Assembly (NCBI RefSeq): GCF_000711965.1
Contig: NZ_JONS01000026.1
Span: 1-52,968 of the forward strand
Source: Actinomyces israelii DSM 43320
Lineage (GTDB): Bacteria; Actinomycetota; Actinomycetes; Actinomycetales; Actinomycetaceae
Length of the DNA: 52,968 nucleotides
Reading direction: 5' to 3'
In this document: one piece after another, positions 48,542 through 52,968 of the stretch
How positions within the stretch are numbered: position 1 is the stretch's first letter
How the letters are laid out: each line of letters opens with the position of its first letter
Position numbers and translations under genes: made by a program
The notes under the pieces: model-generated
What the model was told of the DNA's origin: nothing
Databases searched by the model: none
What the model saw: only the letters and a program-made list of their open reading frames with translations

Positions 48542-48622
48542 CCGAGATCGGTCGAGCTCCGCCCCGAACCGATCTCGGTGCGGAATACGACCGATCTCGG
48601 TGCGGATATTGACCGATCTCGG
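48542..48622. repeat. CCGATCTCGG tandem repeat, locus 8
   Basis: One minus-strand copy (48542-48551) and three plus-strand copies (48569, 48591, 48613) at an exact 22-bp period, then CAAGGGGGCGGCGGAGG. It is the longest array in the window, and the only one with opposed orientations head to head. Confidence 0.85.
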
Positions 48623-48787
48623 CAAGGGGGCGGCGGAGGGGTAACAGGCGACGGCGGACGGGGCGCCGGAGCGGTTCAGGCGGGAAGACGCGCGAATGAG
48701 CGGAGGCGCGGAGCCGCCGGCGACCCCGCGGGCCGCCCCGTGAGCCGCCTCGCGGGCCCCGCCGGCGCAGACAACTAGGCTGACGGC

Positions 48788-51451
48788 ATGACCCCCCTTG
48801 CGATCGTGCACCTCATCTGCGCCGTCGTGGTCGCCCTCACCACCGTGGTGGGCGTGGCCGTCTTCGCGCGCGCCTGTTGCACGATCGTGGCCCGCATGCG
48901 CGTGGGCCGGCCCGTGGCGCGCGAGCGCCTGCACCCGGTCGGCCGCCGCCTGGTGCGCATGCTCGCCGAGGTCGTCGGGCACACCGCCTTCAGGGGCCGC
49001 CCCTGGATCCGCGCCGCCCACTGGCTGGTCATGGTGAGCTTCCCGCTGCTCTTCCTGACCCTGGTGACCGGCTACGGGCAGGTGCTGGCGCGCCCGACCT
49101 GGGGGCTGCCGTGGCTCGGCCACCAGGCCTGGTGGGCCTGGGTCGTGGAGGTCACCGCCTGGCTGAGCACCGCCGGCATCCTCCACCTCATCGTGGTCCG
49201 ACGGCGGAAGACCCGCCGCGCCACCGCCCCGCCCTTCCCCGACGCCGAGGAGGGCGCAGGGCGCCCCCGCACCTCCCGCTTCGCCGGCTCCTCGGCCGCC
49301 CAGGCGCACTTCGTGGAGGCCGTGGTGGCCGGCGTCGTCGCCTGCGTCCTGGTGCTGCGCATGCTGGAGCACGCGCGCCTGGCGGTCTCCGACGACGGTG
49401 CCGAGCGCGCGCTGGCGGGCTGGACCCACTTCCCGCTGACCGCCTGGAGCGGCCCGCTGCTGGAGCCGCTGGGCGCCACCGGCCTGGCCATCGCCATCAC
49501 CGTGGTGGCCACCATCAAGGTCGTCATCTCCATGAGCTGGTTCGTCGTCGTCGGACTGCAGCCGTCCATGGGCGTGGCCTGGCACCGTTTCCTGGCCTTC
49601 GTCAACCTCTACGCGCGCCGCAACACCGACGGCACCAAGGCGCTCGGCCCGGCCCAGCCGCTGCTCCTGCCCGACGGCGTGCCGCTGACCGCTGGAACCA
49701 TGGACGACCTGGACGCCGCCATGGAGGCCGCCGAGGAGTCGGGCGGCGAGGTGACCCTGGGCGTGGGGAGGATCCAGGACTTCACCTGGAAGGGCCTGCT
49801 GGACTTCTCCACCTGCACCGAGTGCGGCCGCTGCCAGGACCTGTGCCCGGCGTGGAACACGGGCAAGCCCCTGTCCCCCAAGCTCTTCGTGCTGGCGCTG
49901 CGCGACCACCACGCCGCCGTCGCCCCCTACCTGCGGGCTGCTGGCGCGCTCGGCGTCGCCCCGGAGGAGGTCACCGAGGAGGTGCTGGCCGAGCGGCGCG
50001 CCGGCGGGGGGCTCGCGGGCCGCCTGATCGGCATGACCGACGGCCTGGAGCGCAGCGACCGGTTGGGCCTGGCGCCGGGCAGCGCCCACACCGGCGACGT
50101 GCTGGGCGCGCTGCTGGCCGCCAGGGCCGCCCCCTCCGAGTCGGGCGTGGCCGCGCGCCCGGCGCCGCTGGCCGGGGAGGTCATCCCGGCCGACGTGCTG
50201 TGGTCGTGCACCACCTGCGGGGCGTGCGTGGACCAGTGCCCGGTCGATATCGAGCACCTCGACCATGTCATCGACGTGCGCCGCCAGCAGGTCCTCATGG
50301 AGTCGGCCTTCCCCAAGGAGCTGGGGCAGATGTTCCGCAAGCTGGAGTCCAGGGGGAACCCGTGGGGGCTGGCGCCGCGCAAGCGGATGGACTGGGCCAA
50401 GGGGCTGGACTTCGAGGTGCCGGTGGTGGGGGCCGACGTCGAGGACGCCTCCGAGGTCGACTACCTGTTCTGGGTGGGGTGCGCGGGCGCCTTCGAGGAC
50501 CGGGCCAAGCGGACGACACGGGCGGTGGCCGAGCTTCTGCACGTCGCCGGGGTGAGCTTCGCGGTGCTGGGCGACGCCGAGTCCTGCACGGGCGACCCGG
50601 CGCGGCGGGCCGGCAACGAGATCCTCTACCAGATGCTCGCCTCCCAGAACGTCGAGACCCTCACCGAGGCCAAGGCCCAGCGCATTGTGGTGACCTGCGC
50701 CCACTGCTTCAACATGATCTCGCGGGAGTACCCGCAGGTCGGCGGGCGCTTCGAGGTGCTGCACTACACCCAGCTGCTGAGCCGCCTCGTGCGCGAGGGG
50801 CGGCTGAGGCCGGTGGCGCCGCAGGGCGGTGCGGGGCCGGGGCTGCAGGAGGGGTCGACGGCGGCGGGGGTCGTGGCCGGGCCGGGGAGTGCTGTCGGGC
50901 CGGCGACGGCGGGTGCAGGGGCCGGCGCGGCGCCGACGGCGGAGGCCGGCAGCGCCGCCACCCCAGTGGACGCCGCCCCGGGGAGCGCGGCACCGGCGTC
51001 GTCGAAGAGTACGGAGAAGCCGGCCAAGGCGGCCGAGCCCGCCGGGGCGGCCGACGTCGTCGAGCCCGATGAGCAGGCCGGGCAGCAGGCCGCCCCGACC
51101 GTCACCTACCACGACGCCTGCTACCTGGGCCGCCACAACCGGGTCTACTCCCCGCCGCGCGAGCTGCTGGAGGCGACCGGGGCGACCACGGTGGAGATGC
51201 CGCGCAGCCGCGAGACCTCCTTCTGCTGCGGCGGCGGCGGGGCGAAGGCGTTCATGGAGGAGTCGATCGGCACGCGTATCGCGGTCGAGCGCTCCCGGGA
51301 GGCCATTGGCACGGGCGCACAGGTGATCGCCACCGCCTGCCCGTTCTGCACCACCATGCTCTCCGACGGCGTCGCCAGCGAGGGCGCGGACGTGCGGGTG
51401 GCCGACGTCGCCACCCTCATGCTGGAGGCCGTCCGCCGTGGACAGGAGTGA
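48788..51451 (+). CDS. Membrane iron-sulphur reductase (Rv0338c-like, HdrD/GlpC type)
   Basis: The 887-aa protein has about five N-terminal membrane helices (MTPLAIVHLICAVVVALTTV onward, NarI-like), then a ferredoxin-like pair of cluster motifs (CTECGRCQDLCP near 343-354, CTTCGACVDQCP near 475-486). Two cysteine-rich CCG-type domains follow, with VTCAHCFNM, YHDACYLGRHNR and FCCGGGGAKAF, the last with a CPFCTTM end. The layout and length match mycobacterial Rv0338c and heterodisulphide-reductase-related proteins that move electrons between a membrane quinone pool and a soluble partner; the substrate is unknown. A Gly/Ala-rich insertion (about 685-770) splits the CCG region. ATG 48788 is the first start after the repeats. 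Housekeeping in character. Confidence 0.85.
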   Translation: MTPLAIVHLICAVVVALTTVVGVAVFARACCTIVARMRVGRPVARERLHPVGRRLVRMLAEVVGHTAFRGRPWIRAAHWLVMVSFPLLFLTLVTGYGQVLARPTWGLPWLGHQAWWAWVVEVTAWLSTAGILHLIVVRRRKTRRATAPPFPDAEEGAGRPRTSRFAGSSAAQAHFVEAVVAGVVACVLVLRMLEHARLAVSDDGAERALAGWTHFPLTAWSGPLLEPLGATGLAIAITVVATIKVVISMSWFVVVGLQPSMGVAWHRFLAFVNLYARRNTDGTKALGPAQPLLLPDGVPLTAGTMDDLDAAMEAAEESGGEVTLGVGRIQDFTWKGLLDFSTCTECGRCQDLCPAWNTGKPLSPKLFVLALRDHHAAVAPYLRAAGALGVAPEEVTEEVLAERRAGGGLAGRLIGMTDGLERSDRLGLAPGSAHTGDVLGALLAARAAPSESGVAARPAPLAGEVIPADVLWSCTTCGACVDQCPVDIEHLDHVIDVRRQQVLMESAFPKELGQMFRKLESRGNPWGLAPRKRMDWAKGLDFEVPVVGADVEDASEVDYLFWVGCAGAFEDRAKRTTRAVAELLHVAGVSFAVLGDAESCTGDPARRAGNEILYQMLASQNVETLTEAKAQRIVVTCAHCFNMISREYPQVGGRFEVLHYTQLLSRLVREGRLRPVAPQGGAGPGLQEGSTAAGVVAGPGSAVGPATAGAGAGAAPTAEAGSAATPVDAAPGSAAPASSKSTEKPAKAAEPAGAADVVEPDEQAGQQAAPTVTYHDACYLGRHNRVYSPPRELLEATGATTVEMPRSRETSFCCGGGGAKAFMEESIGTRIAVERSREAIGTGAQVIATACPFCTTMLSDGVASEGADVRVADVATLMLEAVRRGQE

Positions 51452-51579
51452 CAACCCCGCCGACCGCCGCGGGCAGCAGCCCGAGTGCGGGGCGTTCCGG
51501 ACCGCCCGGGCGATGCGGCGGTTCAGGCGCCGGAGCCCCGCCCAGCAGGCGGTACGCACCGCATCAGCGTCCCAGGTCC

Positions 51580-51880
51580 AGCATCCCGTGCCCCCACCTT
51601 CAGATCCACGCCCATCGCGATGCCTGGACCTTCCTCATGTGCCGGCACGGGGAGGGGAGCAGACGACGCGCCGTCAGCCGTCGGGGTGCAGCTGAGAAAA
51701 CGCCGGCCCCCCGACATCCACTTCCCCGTCGGCGGCCCCGGGCTGCGTCCCACTCTTGAGGACTTCCCCGAGATGCTCATCCACGACCCGGGCATCGACC
51801 ACCTCGACGGCGCCTTGGACGCACTCGCAGACGCGCGCGTCAGATGGCGGCGAGATCAGGCGCGCCATGGTCGGCGCGGG
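51580..51880 (+). pseudogene. Frameshifted gene remnant
   Basis: One frame reads PCPHLQIHAHRDAWTFLMCR and then breaks into Arg-rich noise near 51660. Another frame picks up with LRKRRPPDIHFPVGGPG, RPTLEDFPEMLIHDPGIDHL and LADARVRWRRDQ. Both halves have normal protein composition, so one gene with a frameshift and lost ends is the simplest reading. I do not recognise the family. The preceding frame (GAFRTARAMRRFRRR at about 51495) may also be a remnant. Confidence 0.4.
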
Positions 51881-52155
51881 CCAGGAGACCGTGGCCCGGG
51901 TGCCGCGCGGGGCGGGTGGGGGGTCATGCCACCGGAGGGCTGCGCCCCGCGGGGCGGCCCGTCCCACCGGCTCACGGGCTACCGGCCGTCATGTTCGTGC
52001 CGGTTCGTTGTGGGTGGGGTGGGGTCTGGCGGGTGGGTGTGTTCGGTTCTGTGGTGTTTCGGGGCGGTGTGGGCTGGGCTACATTGTGTTCTTTCTGTTG
52101 TCTCTGCGATAGGCCCCGTGGCCGACTGGGTGCGGCCGACTGGGTGCGGGGGTGT
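51881..52155. other. Spacer before the WXG100-type genes
   Basis: About 275 bp without a gene I can support. From about 52000 it is a T/G-rich run (GGGTGGGGTGGGGTCTGGCG) of different composition, probably carrying the promoter of the following genes. Confidence 0.4.
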
Positions 52156-52491
52156 GTGCCTGTGGATCTGGATGTGGTCTTCGATGAGCTGGCTCGTGCC
52201 GCGCGCCTGGCCGATGGGTGCGGGCAGGAGGTCGCCGGGGTGGTTGTGGAGGCCGGCGACGGCGGCGCCCTGGGTGAGGCGGCCCTGGTCGGCGCCGCGG
52301 CCTCGTTCGCCTCGGTGCGCACCGGCGCGGCCCGGCGGGCCGCGGCCGGGGCGCGGGGCCTGGCCGACGGCGTGCGGCGGGCGGGGGCCCTGCTGGCCGA
52401 GGCCGACCAGCGGGCCGCCGACGGCGCCCGCGCCCTGGCCGCCCTGAGCGCCGGGGCCGGGCCGCGGGGCCTTGGGGGCGGTCTGCGGTGA
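52156..52491 (+). CDS. Small helical WXG100-related partner protein
   Basis: The 111-aa protein is all-helical and Ala-rich (VDLDVVFDELARAARLADG, AALVGAAASFASVRTGAARR, AGARGLADGVRRAGALLAEA). Size, composition and position directly before a WXG-containing protein fit an EspC- or ESX-type small partner of the type VII secretion system. There is no WXG motif in it. GTG 52156 is the likely start (GGGGGT upstream); GTG 52162 is possible. Its stop overlaps the next start as GTGA. Confidence 0.6.
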   Translation: MPVDLDVVFDELARAARLADGCGQEVAGVVVEAGDGGALGEAALVGAAASFASVRTGAARRAAAGARGLADGVRRAGALLAEADQRAADGARALAALSAGAGPRGLGGGLR

Positions 52492-52968
52492 CGGGCGGGG
52501 ACGCTCTGGCGGGTGTGGTGGTCGGCGCGGTGCCCGGCTGCCCGGGCGGGGTGCGGGCCCTGGCCGACTCCTGGAGACTGACGGGGCGCGCCCTGGTCGA
52601 GGGCGCCGACCTGGCGGCCGGCGCCCGGGCGGCGACCGCCTCCTGGCAGGGGGCCGCCGCCCGGGCCTTCACCGCCGCCGCCACCGCCCTGACCGGTGAT
52701 CTGGATGACGGTGCCGAGCGCCTCGAGGCGGGCGCCCGGGCCCTGGAGGGCTACGCCCGGGTCCTGGATCGGGCCGTTGTCGCCGCCGACCAGCTGCGCG
52801 CGGCCCTGGCACCCGTCCTGGCCGCCGCCCAGGCGGCTCCCGCCACCGCGCCCGTCGCCGTCGCCGTGATCGCCCGCACCGCAGGCGCCTGGACCAACAT
52901 CCTCGCAGAGGTCCGCCTCGCCGCCCTCCGCACCGCCACCACCCTCCAGGCCGCAGCAGACGACAACA
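52488..52968 (+). CDS. WXG100-type N terminus of a large secreted protein (partial)
   Basis: The frame starts at GTG 52488 and stays open to the window end (160 codons). It begins with an all-helical domain holding a WQG motif (TASWQGAAARAFTAAATALT) followed by a second helix set (LEAGARALEGYARVLDRAVV) and a further helical stretch (AVIARTAGAWTNILAEVRLA). This is the N-terminal layout of actinobacterial polymorphic toxins exported by type VII secretion, with the toxin domain at the unseen C terminus. Translational coupling to the small partner supports the same. The immunity-like genes at the start of the window fit a neighbouring cluster of the same class. Confidence 0.65.
   Translation, partial: MTGGDALAGVVVGAVPGCPGGVRALADSWRLTGRALVEGADLAAGARAATASWQGAAARAFTAAATALTGDLDDGAERLEAGARALEGYARVLDRAVVAADQLRAALAPVLAAAQAAPATAPVAVAVIARTAGAWTNILAEVRLAALRTATTLQAAADDN

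Noticed and set aside
48461..51559. 1032-codon minus-strand frame opposite the iron-sulphur reductase
   Set aside because: Low-complexity His/Arg/Gly product; the plus strand carries the cluster motifs.

Overview
The window is very GC-rich DNA (about 70% G+C) with actinobacterial gene content: a DUF4235 membrane protein, an Rv0338c-like iron-sulphur reductase, WXG100-type proteins and many GTG/TTG starts. An Actinomyces-like actinomycete is the most likely source; this is inferred from style and content, not from a marker gene. No rRNA, tRNA or CRISPR array was seen.

Layout. (1) 0.2-3.6 kb: a plus-strand cluster of small proteins that look like immunity genes of a polymorphic-toxin locus (a two-lobed MafI-like protein, a DUF7919 protein, two unassigned ones), followed by a frameshifted gene and a fragment that copies part of the first gene. 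(2) 3.7-7.8 kb: a minus-strand thiamine ABC importer (binding lipoprotein, fused permease, ATPase) behind a clear TPP riboswitch. (3) 8.2-10.9 kb: a YbjN-domain protein and a divergent DUF4235 gene sharing an inverted-repeat control region, then a membrane-anchored protein. (4) 11.3-28.7 kb, locus A: minus-strand 571-aa protein, 697-aa protein, lipoprotein (interrupted by an in-frame TAG) and WD40 protein, all overlapping; divergent from them a four-helix membrane protein, an AAA+-AAA+-trypsin fusion, an Hsp70-like ATPase and two paralogous coiled-coil proteins. (5) 28.7-30.4 kb: an IS3 transposase remnant and an AbiEi/AbiEii toxin-antitoxin pair. (6) 30.8-48.4 kb, locus B: minus-strand membrane protein, 616-aa protein and 488-aa protein (paralogues of three locus A genes), then two tandem paralogues plus a dead third copy, a TPR-like protein, a Ser/Thr kinase, a GTPase and a GTPase-partner-like protein; on the plus strand a ClpB-like AAA+ protein and a 450-aa protein of unknown function. 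(7) 48.8-51.5 kb: the iron-sulphur reductase. (8) 51.5-53.0 kb: a gene remnant and the start of a new WXG100-type secreted toxin locus that runs off the window.

The most interesting content is loci A and B together. They share a three-gene core of families I do not recognise, which I infer to be the defining part of one NTP-dependent surveillance or conflict system. Around this core sit protease, chaperone, disaggregase, kinase, GTPase and sensor modules. The composition resembles the multi-component NTP-dependent conflict systems known from actinobacteria, but the core trio would need profile searches to place.

The intergenic DNA is unusual. Three dispersed repeat families recur: a tandem 21-22 bp motif with core CCGATCTCGG (ten loci), a roughly 210-bp MITE-like element present twice with conserved internal spacing, and an ACGTTCACGT element present three times, once with a large hairpin in it.
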